Source: Companilactobacillus crustorum JCM 15951
GTDB lineage: Bacteria; Bacillota; Bacilli; Lactobacillales; Lactobacillaceae
DNA: 64,000 nt
Direction: 5' to 3'
NCBI RefSeq assembly: GCF_001434585.1
Contig: NZ_AZDB01000007.1
Span: forward strand, 1 to 64,000
Positions 53,336 through 64,000 of this stretch are shown here, piece by piece; within the stretch, counting starts at the first letter, position 1; the number at the start of each line of letters is the position of its first letter. A model generated the notes under the pieces. That model did not search any database, was not told the origin of the DNA, and saw only the letters and a list, made by a program, of their open reading frames with translations. The position numbers were made by a program, and so were the translations under genes.

Positions 53336-54712
53336 TTGCAAAATCTAAATAACTCAACTGATCCAAAACTAACTGAATTTTGGGATTACTTTACGAATAA
53401 ACTTCGATCCCAACTAACTTCCGTTAGTTATTCGACTTGGGTTGAAAGTGCTAATCCCTTATACATTGATGGAAATAACATTTATATTTCTGTTCCAACC
53501 AAACTGCATAAAGATTATTGGGAACGAAATTATACCGAAAAAATTGCTATTTACTCATATGAATTAAACGGAATTGAACTTAATCCAATAATTGAAAATG
53601 ATGAAGATAATACAAAAAAAGAGGAGCAAACAATCACTCCTCAAGTAGAGACGACAACCGAATCGGCTCAACCAAAACATGTATTTCATAATTCTCATTT
53701 GAATCCTAAATACACTTTTTCATCATTTATTGTTGGTAGCGGTAATCAAATGGCACATGCTGCAGCTCTAGCTGCAGCTGAAGACCCCGGCGGGGTTTAC
53801 AATCCACTATTTATCTATGGTGGCGTTGGTTTAGGAAAGACTCATTTAATGCAAGCAATCGGACATCAAATGATTAAACTAGACCCATTAGCCAAAGTTA
53901 AATACGTTACCAGTGAAACTTTCGCCAATGACTTCATTAACTCAATCCAGATGCGCACTCAAGATGACTTCAGACAAGAATACCGAAACGTCGATCTACT
54001 ATTAATAGATGATATTCAATTCTTCGCTGAAAAAGAGGGAACACAAGAAGAGTTTTTCCATACATTTAATGAGCTATACGAAAACGGCAAACAGATTGTA
54101 ATGACATCTGATCGTTTGCCAAACGAAATTCCTAAGTTACAGGCTAGACTAGTTTCAAGATTTACCAGTGGTTTGTCGGCCGACATCACTGCGCCAGACC
54201 TTGAAACTAGAATTGCTATTTTGCGCAACAAAGCTAAAGCTGAACATTTGGAAATTCCCAATGACACGCTTTCTTACATTGCTGCTCAAGTTGATACTAA
54301 CGTCCGTGAGCTTGAAGGCGCACTTATTCGCGTTCAGGCTTATTCGACGACTAAAAATACTGACATTACTAAATCCGTAGCTGCTGATGCTCTGAAAGTC
54401 TTCAAATTATCTAATGATAAAAAGGGACTTTCTATCGCCAAGATCCAAAATAAAGTGGCTAAGTATTATCACGTCTCAATCCAGGATCTTAAGGGAAAGA
54501 AACGTGTTAAATCAATTGTTGTACCACGACAGATTGCGATGTATCTAGCACGAGAAATGACTGACAGATCTCTACCACAAATTGGTATGGAATTCGGGGG
54601 CAAAGATCATACGACTGTCATGCATTCTTGCGAAAAAATATCAGAATTAGTCATTAAAGATGAAGATTTAAAACGCTCGGTCAACGAACTAAAAGATGAC
54701 CTCAGAAATTAA
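53336..54712 (+). CDS. dnaA: Chromosomal replication initiator DnaA
   Basis: AAA+ initiator that binds DnaA boxes and opens the origin. The 458-residue protein starts at a TTG behind a GGGGGGA ribosome site. Domain I is 1-90, an acidic linker 90-115; the AAA+ core (115-330) has Walker A GGVGLGKTHLMQA and Walker B LLIDDIQF; the C-terminal HTH has the signature MEFGGKDHTTVMHSC (about 420-435). The TTG start may hold down expression. DnaA boxes lie on both sides of the gene. Confidence 0.98.
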   Translation: MQNLNNSTDPKLTEFWDYFTNKLRSQLTSVSYSTWVESANPLYIDGNNIYISVPTKLHKDYWERNYTEKIAIYSYELNGIELNPIIENDEDNTKKEEQTITPQVETTTESAQPKHVFHNSHLNPKYTFSSFIVGSGNQMAHAAALAAAEDPGGVYNPLFIYGGVGLGKTHLMQAIGHQMIKLDPLAKVKYVTSETFANDFINSIQMRTQDDFRQEYRNVDLLLIDDIQFFAEKEGTQEEFFHTFNELYENGKQIVMTSDRLPNEIPKLQARLVSRFTSGLSADITAPDLETRIAILRNKAKAEHLEIPNDTLSYIAAQVDTNVRELEGALIRVQAYSTTKNTDITKSVAADALKVFKLSNDKKGLSIAKIQNKVAKYYHVSIQDLKGKKRVKSIVVPRQIAMYLAREMTDRSLPQIGMEFGGKDHTTVMHSCEKISELVIKDEDLKRSVNELKDDLRN

Positions 54713-54870
54713 CATGTTTATAACTTTGAGTTTTTCCCAAACTTATCCACAGTTGTTAATAACATGAATTTTTCTTATCTTGTCTAGTGTTAGAATAGTT
54801 ATCCACAGTTTTCACAGTGCCTACTACTACTTCTATCTTTATATTAATTAAATAAAAAAGGGAGTTACCT
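54713..54870. other. oriC, right part (dnaA-dnaN intergenic region) with probable unwinding site
   Basis: Exact DnaA boxes lie at 54743-54751 and 54799-54807. The second is followed after 13 bases by CTACTACTACTTCTA (54821-54835), whose complement read 3' to 5' gives GAT-GAT-GAT-GAA-GAT, a DnaA-trio pattern. The AT-only stretch after it (about 54836-54858) is the probable DNA unwinding element. Confidence 0.8.
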
Positions 54871-56007
54871 ATGAAATTTTCTATTGATCGATCAAAATTC
54901 ATCAACCAAACTAGCAATGTTCAACGAGCAATTTCTACAAAAACAACTATTCCTATTTTGACAGGAATGAAATTAGATCTTTCTGAATCTGGTTTAACTA
55001 TTACTGGTAGCAATTCTGATATTTCAATTACTGCTTTTATTTCTAAAGAAGATTCAGATAACGATTTAAAAATTGAAAGTACTGGCTCGATTGTTTTACC
55101 AGCTAGATTCTTTAACGAAATCATTAAAAAACTTCCTGGTGACAATTTCGAACTAGAGGTTTTGAATAACAATCAAACCTTGATTAAATCAGGTGTTTCA
55201 GAATTTACGATTAACGGACTTGATGCTGTAAATTATCCACATCTTCCTGATGTAGAGACAGATAATCAATTAGTTTTGCCAACAGATGTTTTTAAAGAAG
55301 TTGTTAATCAAACTGTTATTGCTGTTTCAACTCAAGAAAGTCGTCCTGTTCTAACTGGTGTCAACTTCTTAATTACGAGTGAAGGATTAACAGCTGTTGC
55401 TACTGATAGCCATCGTCTTTCACAACGAAAAATTAATATCACTAGTGATGAAGATTATAATTTGATTATTCCAGGAAAGAGTTTGACTGAATTAGTTAGA
55501 ACTATCAGCGACTCTGTCAAGGAAATTTCAATGTCGATTTCTGAAAATCAAGTTCTATTCAGTTTTGACAATATTATGTTCTATTCACGACTACTTGATG
55601 GTCGTTATCCTGAAACTGACCGTTTAATTCCTGATGAATCTAATACACGTCTTACATTTGATTCTTCAAAATTGTTAGCATCTGTTGAGCGTGCTTCATT
55701 GCTTTCTCATGAAAGTCGCAACAATGTTATTAAACTAGAGATCAAGGCTGTTGATAAAAAAGCCACGCTTTATGGAAATTCACCAGAAGTTGGTACTGTT
55801 GAAGAAGTTCTTGATTTTGACAATCTTGAAGGAGACGACTTGGAGATTTCATTTAATCCTGATTATTTGAAAGATGCTTTGAGATCGTTCGGAAGTAACG
55901 CTTCAATCGAAATGAGTTTTACTTCTCCATTGCATCCATTTACTTTAAGACCAGTCGAAAATCGTGATAACTTTGTTCAACTTATTACTCCAGTACGAAC
56001 ATTTTAA
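54871..56007 (+). CDS. dnaN: DNA polymerase III sliding clamp (beta subunit)
   Basis: Ring-forming processivity clamp for DNA polymerase III. The 378-residue protein comprises three similar beta-clamp domains and has GGGAG before the ATG. Conserved segments include ISTKTTIPILTGMKL near the N-terminus, ATDSHRLSQRKI (about 178-189) and the C-terminal PVRTF end that forms the protein-binding cleft. It follows dnaA across the probable unwinding site. Confidence 0.98.
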   Translation: MKFSIDRSKFINQTSNVQRAISTKTTIPILTGMKLDLSESGLTITGSNSDISITAFISKEDSDNDLKIESTGSIVLPARFFNEIIKKLPGDNFELEVLNNNQTLIKSGVSEFTINGLDAVNYPHLPDVETDNQLVLPTDVFKEVVNQTVIAVSTQESRPVLTGVNFLITSEGLTAVATDSHRLSQRKINITSDEDYNLIIPGKSLTELVRTISDSVKEISMSISENQVLFSFDNIMFYSRLLDGRYPETDRLIPDESNTRLTFDSSKLLASVERASLLSHESRNNVIKLEIKAVDKKATLYGNSPEVGTVEEVLDFDNLEGDDLEISFNPDYLKDALRSFGSNASIEMSFTSPLHPFTLRPVENRDNFVQLITPVRTF

Positions 56008-56020
56008 TGTGAAATAGTCT

Positions 56021-56057
56021 AAATAGACTGAACTTCGGTTCGGTCTATTTTTTTTTA
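56021..56057 (+). terminator. Terminator after dnaN
   Basis: The stem AATAGACTGAA / TTCGGTCTATT is followed by a long T-run. This separates dnaA-dnaN from yaaA-recF-gyrB-gyrA. Confidence 0.85.
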
Positions 56058-56244
56058 GATTATATATTTAAACGCCGTAATTTAGCTTTTGGACTTTTTT
56101 AGGTTATTTTAGTGGGTGGATACTCATTGTTTAAAAAATTTCTCAAAACGCCTGAGATTTCGTTTTGAGTTGTCTTTTATTGTGAAAACAACTATAATAT
56201 TACTATGTCATTAATGGATAAATCTAATAAATAGGGTGTTAACT

Positions 56245-56454
56245 ATGTCTGAAAAAATTAAACTAGAAACTGAATTTATTACTTTAGGTCAACTACTAAA
56301 AGATGAAGGCGTTATTGCCACTGGCGGACAAGCTAAATGGTTCCTCAGAGAAAATTCAGTTTTGGTTAATGGCAGTCCTGAAGATCGTCGTGGTAAAAAA
56401 TTACACTTAGGAGATGTTGTAGTTGTTGGCGATCAAACATTTGAAATTGAATAA
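56245..56454 (+). CDS. yaaA: S4-domain RNA-binding protein YaaA
   Basis: A 69-residue S4-like RNA-binding protein found between dnaN and recF in most Firmicutes; some data link its family to ribosome assembly. The ATG at 56245 has AGGGTG upstream; an earlier in-frame ATG lacks one. The S4 motif ATGGQAKWFLRENSVLVNG and GKKLHLGDVV are visible. Its stop codon directly abuts the recF ATG, so translation is coupled. Confidence 0.93.
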   Translation: MSEKIKLETEFITLGQLLKDEGVIATGGQAKWFLRENSVLVNGSPEDRRGKKLHLGDVVVVGDQTFEIE

Positions 56455-59525
<3,071 letters not shown>

Positions 59526-59541
59526 GGAGGATGGCAATTTA

Positions 59542-62067
59542 ATGGCAGATCATAGAATAGAAAATGTTAACTTGACAGAAGTCATGAAGAATTCCTTCGT
59601 TGACTACGCTGCCAGTGTTATCGTGTCACGTGCGTTACCTGACGTCCGTGATGGTCTCAAACCAGTTCATCGCCGTATTCTTTATGGTATGAATGAGTTG
59701 GGTGTTACACCTGACAAGCCATACAAGAAGAGTGCTCGTTTTGTTGGTGATATTATGGGAAAATATCATCCACATGGGGATTCGGCTATTTATGAATCAA
59801 TGGTTAGAATGGCTCAGGATTTCAGTTATCGTTATCCATTGGTCGATGGACACGGAAACTTTGGATCAATCGATGGTGATCCACCCGCTGCTATGCGTTA
59901 TACCGAAGCTAGAATGAGCAAAATGGCAGTTGAAATGTTGCGTGATATCAACAAAGATACCGTCGATCTTGTTCCTAACTACGATGGTGAAGAAAAAGAA
60001 CCAATGGTTCTACCAGCTAGATTCCCTAACTTATTAGTTAATGGTGCTACTGGTATTGCAGTTGGTATGACAACTAATATCCCTTCACATAACTTAAAAG
60101 AAGTTATTGATGCATTGCATATTTTGATGAGAAATAAAGATGCTACTGTAGCTGATTTGATGAAGGCAATTCCAGGACCCGATTTTCCTACTGGTGGAAT
60201 TATTATGGGCCGTTCAGGAATTAGAAAAGCCTATGAGAATGGTAAAGGAACGATTATTCTTCGTGCTAAAGTTGATATTGTGACAAAGAAGAGCGGTGCT
60301 GAACAAATCATCGTTACAGAATTGCCATACATGGTCAATAAGGCTAAATTGGTTGAAAGAATTGCTGAATTAGCTCGTGAAAAGAAGATTGAAGGTATCA
60401 CTGACTTAAACGATGAATCCGATCGTGAAGGTATGCGAATCGTTATTGATCTTCGTCGTGATATGAGTGCATCAGTTGTTTTGAATAACCTTTACAAATT
60501 AACGCAGCTTCAAATTTCTTATGGTATCAATATGGTTGCTATTGTAGGTAAGACCCCTAAGGTCTTCTCGCTTAAAGGCATCTTAGTTGAATATCTAAAG
60601 CATCAAGAAGTTGTTATTAGAAGAAGAACTGAGTTTGAATTAAAACGTGCTCAGGCAAGAGCTCATATTCTTGAAGGTTTAAGAATCGCACTGGATCATA
60701 TTGATGATATCATCAGTATTATTCGTGGTTCTCAGACATCGGCTATTGCTAAGCAAACTTTGATGGATAAGTACAAGCTATCTGACAAACAATCACAAGC
60801 TATTCTTGATATGCGTTTGGTTCGTTTGACTGGTTTGGAACGTGAAAAAGTAGAGGCTGAATACCAAGAACTCTTGGTTAAAATTGCTGATTACAAAGAT
60901 ATTTTGGCTAAATCTGAACGTGTTGATAAAATTATTTATGATGAATTATTAGAGATTCAAGAGAAATTTGGCGATGCTAGAAGAACGGAAATCCGTGCTA
61001 GTGAAGTTGCCAATATCGAAGATGAAGATCTAATTGAAGAAGAGAATATCTTAATCGTTTTGACACATAATGGGTACATCAAACGTTTATCTGCTGATGA
61101 ATTTCGTGTTCAAAATCGTGGTGGTCGCGGTGTTCAAGGAATGGGTGTTCATGATGATGATTTCATTGAACAAATGCTCTATACTTCCACACATGATCGT
61201 CTATTGTTCTTTACCAATGCTGGTAAAGTTTATCGAATCAAGGGTTATGAAGTTCCCGAATATGGCCGTACTGCTAAGGGGATTCCAGTTATTAATCTTT
61301 TGAATATCGAAAAAGGCGAGAAAATTGAAACGGTCATCAATGTTGATCGGGATGTCGATCCAGATAATTCATATTTGTTCTTTGTAACTAAATATGGAAC
61401 TGTTAAACGTACTCCAGTCAATGATTTTGCTAATATCAGACATTCTGGTTTGCGAGCTATCACATTGAAGGACGAAGATGAGTTAAATAATGTCTTCTTA
61501 ACTGATGGTGATAAGGTTATTATTATCGGAACTCATAAGGGCTATGCTGTAACCTTCAGAGAAAGCGATGTTCGTCCAATGGGAAGAACGGCTGCTGGTG
61601 TTCGTGGTATCAAACTACGTGACGAAGATTATGTTGTGGGCTCATCTATTGCAGAGTCTGGTCAAGAAATTCTAACTATCTCTGAAAAAGGATATGGTAA
61701 GAGAACTTCTGTTACTGAGTATCCAATTAAGGGTCGTGGCGGTAAAGGTATCAAGACTGCTAACGTCACTGAAAAGAATGGTCCAATTGCAGGGTTAACA
61801 GTAGTTGATGGTGATGAAGATATCATGTTGATTACTAACAAGGGTGTCATGATTCGTTTTGAGGTTCAAAGCGTATCACAAACTGGTCGTGCAACTTTGG
61901 GCGTTAGATTGATTAAGGTTGATGATGATTCAGCTGTCTCAACTATGGCGAAAGTTGCTGAGGATTCTGATGATGAAGAAACAAGTACTGACTCAGATAC
62001 TGATGCACCTAATGTAGCTAATGATCAAACTGAAGAATCAGATAAAGATAATTCAGACAATAATTAA
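59542..62067 (+). CDS. gyrA: DNA gyrase subunit A
   Basis: DNA-cleaving subunit of gyrase. The 841-residue protein has GGGAGG upstream. The quinolone-resistance region [18 protein letters not shown] (about 75-92) has the Ser and Glu of wild-type Gram-positive enzymes, so no resistance change is evident. The catalytic Tyr lies in [10 protein letters not shown]. The C-terminal beta-pinwheel includes GyrA-box-like [10 protein letters not shown]. An acidic Asp/Ser/Glu tail of about 35 residues ends the protein. Confidence 0.98.
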   Translation: MADHRIENVNLTEVMKNSFVDYAASVIVSRALPDVRDGLKPVHRRILYGMNELGVTPDKPYKKSARFVGDIMGKYHPHGDSAIYESMVRMAQDFSYRYPLVDGHGNFGSIDGDPPAAMRYTEARMSKMAVEMLRDINKDTVDLVPNYDGEEKEPMVLPARFPNLLVNGATGIAVGMTTNIPSHNLKEVIDALHILMRNKDATVADLMKAIPGPDFPTGGIIMGRSGIRKAYENGKGTIILRAKVDIVTKKSGAEQIIVTELPYMVNKAKLVERIAELAREKKIEGITDLNDESDREGMRIVIDLRRDMSASVVLNNLYKLTQLQISYGINMVAIVGKTPKVFSLKGILVEYLKHQEVVIRRRTEFELKRAQARAHILEGLRIALDHIDDIISIIRGSQTSAIAKQTLMDKYKLSDKQSQAILDMRLVRLTGLEREKVEAEYQELLVKIADYKDILAKSERVDKIIYDELLEIQEKFGDARRTEIRASEVANIEDEDLIEEENILIVLTHNGYIKRLSADEFRVQNRGGRGVQGMGVHDDDFIEQMLYTSTHDRLLFFTNAGKVYRIKGYEVPEYGRTAKGIPVINLLNIEKGEKIETVINVDRDVDPDNSYLFFVTKYGTVKRTPVNDFANIRHSGLRAITLKDEDELNNVFLTDGDKVIIIGTHKGYAVTFRESDVRPMGRTAAGVRGIKLRDEDYVVGSSIAESGQEILTISEKGYGKRTSVTEYPIKGRGGKGIKTANVTEKNGPIAGLTVVDGDEDIMLITNKGVMIRFEVQSVSQTGRATLGVRLIKVDDDSAVSTMAKVAEDSDDEETSTDSDTDAPNVANDQTEESDKDNSDNN

Positions 62068-62070
62068 AAT

Positions 62071-62144
62071 AAAAATCGTTTCTGCGTAATTTGATTATGT
62101 ATCCCTCGATGGGGGATGCGTGTCAGTCAGAAACGATTTTTTTG
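62071..62144 (+). terminator. Terminator after gyrA
   Basis: The outer stem AAAAATCGTTTCTG / CAGAAACGATTTTT is perfect over 14 bp and encloses a second small hairpin (ATCCC/GGGAT), then a T-run. Confidence 0.9.
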
Positions 62145-62163
62145 TTAGAATTGGTTCTAGTAT

Positions 62164-62192
62164 TTGGAGAGGTTTTATGCTAAAATTATATT
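62164..62192 (+). promoter_or_regulatory. Promoter of the rpsF-ssb-rpsR operon
   Basis: TTGGAG (62164-62169), 17 bp, TATATT (62187-62192), giving a leader of about 70 bases. Confidence 0.6.
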
Positions 62193-62220
62193 TCGTGAGT
62201 ATAAAATGTAGTTAATTTAT

Positions 62221-62262
62221 GCTCCTTGTTCTTTAATTAGAACCATTAGACCATAAGGAGGT
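62221..62262 (+). promoter_or_regulatory. Structured leader of rpsF that can hide the ribosome site
   Basis: CTCCTT (62222-62227) is complementary to the ribosome site AAGGAG (62255-62260), and GTTCT/AGAAC forms a hairpin between them. This could be the S6/S18-responsive leader known from Firmicutes, though I cannot confirm the consensus. Confidence 0.45.
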
Positions 62263-62270
62263 GTACAGTC

Positions 62271-62567
62271 ATGGCTGAAGCACATTACGAAATCACTTAT
62301 ATCATTAAACCTGATATGGAAGAAGACGCAAAGAAGGCATTGATCGATCGTTTCGATAAGATCATTACTGATAACGGCGCCAAAGTAATCGACTCAAAAG
62401 ACTGGGAAAAGAAACGTTTAGCATATGAAATTGCTAATTACAAGGAAGGTATCTACCATATTGTAAACGTAGATGCTGACAATGATGAAGCAATCAACGA
62501 ATTCGACCGTCTTTCAAAGATTGAAGATAACATTCTTCGTCACATGATCGTTAGACGCAAAAACTAG
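62271..62567 (+). CDS. rpsF: 30S ribosomal protein S6
   Basis: A small-subunit protein of 98 residues that pairs with S18 on 16S rRNA. AAGGAGG precedes the ATG. It has the characteristic [10 protein letters not shown] start, the [18 protein letters not shown] core and the C-terminal HMIVRRK. It is the first gene of rpsF-ssb-rpsR, which keeps S6 and S18 in step. Confidence 0.98.
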   Translation: MAEAHYEITYIIKPDMEEDAKKALIDRFDKIITDNGAKVIDSKDWEKKRLAYEIANYKEGIYHIVNVDADNDEAINEFDRLSKIEDNILRHMIVRRKN

Positions 62568-62571
62568 TTTT

Positions 62572-62587
62572 TGTTTCACGTGAAACA
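62572..62587. promoter_or_regulatory. parS site (ParB-binding), exact consensus
   Basis: TGTTTCACGTGAAACA, a perfect 16-bp palindrome identical to the consensus parS, lies between rpsF and ssb, about 9 kb right of the origin. It marks the chromosome for ParB loading and segregation. Confidence 0.92.
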
Positions 62588-62604
62588 ATAAGGAGGCAGA
62601 TTAA

Positions 62605-63204
62605 ATGATTAATCGAGTAGTTTTAGTTGGACGCCTGACACGTGATCCTGAATTGAGATATACTGCCAATGGTGCAGCAGTTGCAAGTTTTACAGTTGCT
62701 GTTAACCGTCAGTTTACTAATTCACAGGGCGAACGTGAAGCTGATTTTATCGGTTGTACTATTTGGAGAAAAGCTGCTGAGAATTTTGTTAATTTCACTA
62801 AGAAGGGTTCATTAGTTGGTATCGATGGACGTATTCAAACAAGTTCATACGATAATCAACAAGGTCAAAGAGTCTACAGAACAGATGTTATTGTAGAAAA
62901 CTTCTCTTTGCTTGAATCTCGAGCTGAAAGTGAAAGAAGAGATTCTGGTAGCGGCAATTCCAATCAAGCATCAAACTACAACAATAATTCCAATCAATCA
63001 AATCAGTCTCCGTTCGGAAATACTAACAGTAATAACAATAGTTATGGCAATAATAGTGCCAATAACAATAGTAATTACAATAATAGTAACAACAATTCAA
63101 ATAACAATAATCAATCTAACAATTCTAACAGTAACAATAATGGCGATCCTTTTGCTGATAAAAGCAAGCCGATTGACATTTCTGATGATGATTTACCATT
63201 TTAA
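62605..63204 (+). CDS. ssb: Single-stranded DNA-binding protein
   Basis: Binds and protects single-stranded DNA in replication and repair. The 199-residue protein has an OB fold (1-105, starting [20 protein letters not shown]) and a long Asn/Ser/Gln-rich flexible linker (about 120-185). The acidic tip DISDDDLPF recruits partner proteins. AAGGAGG lies upstream. It lies between rpsF and rpsR, as in most Firmicutes. Confidence 0.98.
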   Translation: MINRVVLVGRLTRDPELRYTANGAAVASFTVAVNRQFTNSQGEREADFIGCTIWRKAAENFVNFTKKGSLVGIDGRIQTSSYDNQQGQRVYRTDVIVENFSLLESRAESERRDSGSGNSNQASNYNNNSNQSNQSPFGNTNSNNNSYGNNSANNNSNYNNSNNNSNNNNQSNNSNSNNNGDPFADKSKPIDISDDDLPF

Positions 63205-63225
63205 TATAGAAGGGAGCAATTTATA

Positions 63226-63462
63226 ATGGCCCAACAAAGAAGAGGCGGACGTAGAAGACGTAAAGTTGACTTCATCGCTGCTAACCATATCGAATACATC
63301 GATTACAAAGATACAGACTTACTAAAGAGATTTATCTCAGAACGTGGTAAGATCTTACCAAGACGTGTTACAGGTACAAGTGCTAAGAACCAACGTAGAC
63401 TTACTGTAGCTATCAAGAGAGCAAGAATCATGGCTCTATTGCCATTCGTTGCAGAAGACTAA
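63226..63462 (+). CDS. rpsR: 30S ribosomal protein S18
   Basis: A 78-residue small-subunit protein that binds S6. AGGGAG precedes the ATG. The core [22 protein letters not shown] and [19 protein letters not shown] are diagnostic. It is the last gene of the operon, followed at once by a terminator. Confidence 0.98.
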   Translation: MAQQRRGGRRRRKVDFIAANHIEYIDYKDTDLLKRFISERGKILPRRVTGTSAKNQRRLTVAIKRARIMALLPFVAED

Positions 63463-63469
63463 TTAATTT

Positions 63470-63498
63470 AAGATCACACTGATGGGTGATCTTTTTTT
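63470..63498 (+). terminator. Terminator of the rpsF-ssb-rpsR operon
   Basis: The stem AAGATCAC / GTGATCTT is followed by a T-run. Confidence 0.9.
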
Positions 63499-63514
63499 AT
63501 ACCTAAATTTAGAT

Positions 63515-63555
63515 AAAAAGTCATTAATCAGGATAAATGATTAATGACTTTTTCT
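63515..63555. terminator. Second hairpin after rpsR
   Basis: The perfect stem AAAAAGTCATTAATC / GATTAATGACTTTTT over an 8- to 9-base loop, T-rich on both strands, insulates the ribosomal operon from the HTH gene. Confidence 0.85.
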
Positions 63556-63650
63556 TTATATAGAAATGAAGCACAATAGTTTAAACTTGAAGGTACGGTA
63601 GAAATTAGTAATAATAAATAGTTGTTTAAGAAACCGCTTTCTAAAAACGT

Positions 63651-63712
63651 GTCATATATATTTGACAACAAATATATAAAGAGTTATATTATTGATGTCA
63701 AATATATATGAC
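63651..63712 (+). promoter_or_regulatory. Promoter of the HTH gene flanked by two inverted 17-bp operators
   Basis: TTGACA (63662-63667), 17 bp, TATATT (63685-63690). GTCATATATATTTGACA at 63651-63667 and its exact reverse complement at 63696-63712 flank the promoter. Each is itself nearly palindromic (TGTCA...TGACA type). The left copy covers the -35 and the right copy covers the start point. Confidence 0.8.
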
Positions 63713-63735
63713 TTTTAAAGGATGAAGTGATGTAA

Positions 63736-63957
63736 ATGAATCATGTCCGTGAATATCGAAATAAACAAAAGTTATCGCAAATGTTACTTGCTGAAAAAAT
63801 TGGAGTGGCCCGACAAACGATCAATTTAATTGAAAATGACAAATATAATCCATCGTTAGATTTATGTTTGAAATTGGCTTGGGCATTGGATACGGATTTG
63901 AATACGCTTTTTTGGAGGGGGAAGAATGAAGAAAAAATGGAAACAAAAGTTAATTAA
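63736..63957 (+). CDS. Small XRE-family HTH regulator
   Basis: A 73-residue DNA-binding protein with GGATGAAGTGATG before its ATG. Almost the whole protein is a lambda-Cro-type helix-turn-helix (KLSQMLLAEKIGVARQTINLIENDKYNPS, residues about 12-40), with an LNTLFW motif at the end. Such short regulators usually sit before a small membrane protein gene in Firmicutes. The gene overlaps the start of the next frame (63926). The doubled operator upstream suggests that it represses itself. Confidence 0.88.
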   Translation: MNHVREYRNKQKLSQMLLAEKIGVARQTINLIENDKYNPSLDLCLKLAWALDTDLNTLFWRGKNEEKMETKVN

Positions 63958-64000
63958 ACATTTCTTTGGCATCGCTGGAATTTATGATGAGCATGTTGAA
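63926..64000 (+). CDS. Partner gene of the HTH regulator, cut by the window edge
   Basis: A reading frame begins at the ATG at 63926, 5 bases after a GGAGGGGG ribosome site, and stays open to the end of the window (25 residues, starting MKKKWKQKLIKHFFGIAG). It overlaps the HTH gene by 32 bases. The basic start is consistent with a membrane protein, as usual for partners of this regulator type, but too little is visible to name it. Confidence 0.55.
   Translation, partial: MKKKWKQKLIKHFFGIAGIYDEHVE

Noticed and set aside
63629-63642. AGAAACCGCTTTCT as a CcpA (cre) site before the HTH gene
   Set aside because: At least two mismatches at conserved positions and it lies upstream of a promoter with better-supported operators.

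Overview
The window is a 64 kb stretch of a low-GC Gram-positive chromosome centred on the replication origin, most likely from the Lactobacillaceae (Companilactobacillus would fit, but this is an inference without a database search). The case rests on the gene order rpmH-rnpA-yidC / oriC / dnaA-dnaN-yaaA-recF-gyrB-gyrA-rpsF-ssb-rpsR, a C-terminal SLAP surface-attachment domain, a WxL surface protein, and a minimal respiratory gene set of the kind found in lactobacilli that respire only when haem and quinone precursors are supplied. No tRNA, rRNA, insertion sequence, prophage or CRISPR array was seen.

Layout. 0-5 kb: a large secreted multidomain phosphodiesterase-like protein with SLAP repeats, in AT-rich flanks between two related hairpin repeats, then proC. 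5-8.6 kb: a DUF975 membrane protein, a TipAS-type MerR regulator with a textbook 19-bp-spacer promoter, a pyridoxine-kinase-like gene and an Asn/Gln-rich membrane protein. 8.9-17.5 kb: cydABDC (cytochrome bd plus its assembly exporter), a structured intergenic element, a small helical protein, a polyprenyl diphosphate synthase and menA. 17.5-25.8 kb: ackA, a coiled-coil protein with a glycosyltransferase-like tail, a GT2 glycosyltransferase, a TetR/Kef-antiporter pair, NDH-2 and a frameshifted DUF1003 gene. 25.8-38.2 kb: WxL/lectin surface protein, amt, kup, nicotinamidase-like hydrolase, alpha/beta hydrolase without its serine, nagB, an orphan DXS-like enzyme under a MerR-type promoter, and an amino-acid permease. 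38.2-47.6 kb: a candidate new small RNA, a Gfo/Idh oxidoreductase with a UvrA paralogue, and a five-gene operon of an ABC importer plus adenine deaminase behind a PurR-like inverted repeat. 47.9-63.5 kb: the origin region. 63.7 kb to the end: a small HTH regulator under a doubled operator, and the start of its partner gene.

How the genes fit together. NDH-2 (NADH to quinol), MenA and the prenyl synthase (quinone tail) and CydAB with CydDC could form a complete NADH oxidase chain, apart from the missing quinone head-group and haem synthesis genes. The adenine deaminase operon points to purine salvage. The origin is bipartite: DnaA boxes lie on both sides of dnaA, with a DnaA-trio-like stretch before dnaN and an exact parS site between rpsF and ssb.

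The most unusual signals are: seven exact copies of the 10-bp palindrome CGTTATAACG, five of them within about 8 kb left of the origin and lying in both coding and non-coding DNA; an independent minus-strand RNA gene at about 38.24-38.35 kb with its own promoter and terminator; an 8-bp tandem duplication that breaks a DUF1003 gene; and several clear operators that tie regulators to genes of unknown role.
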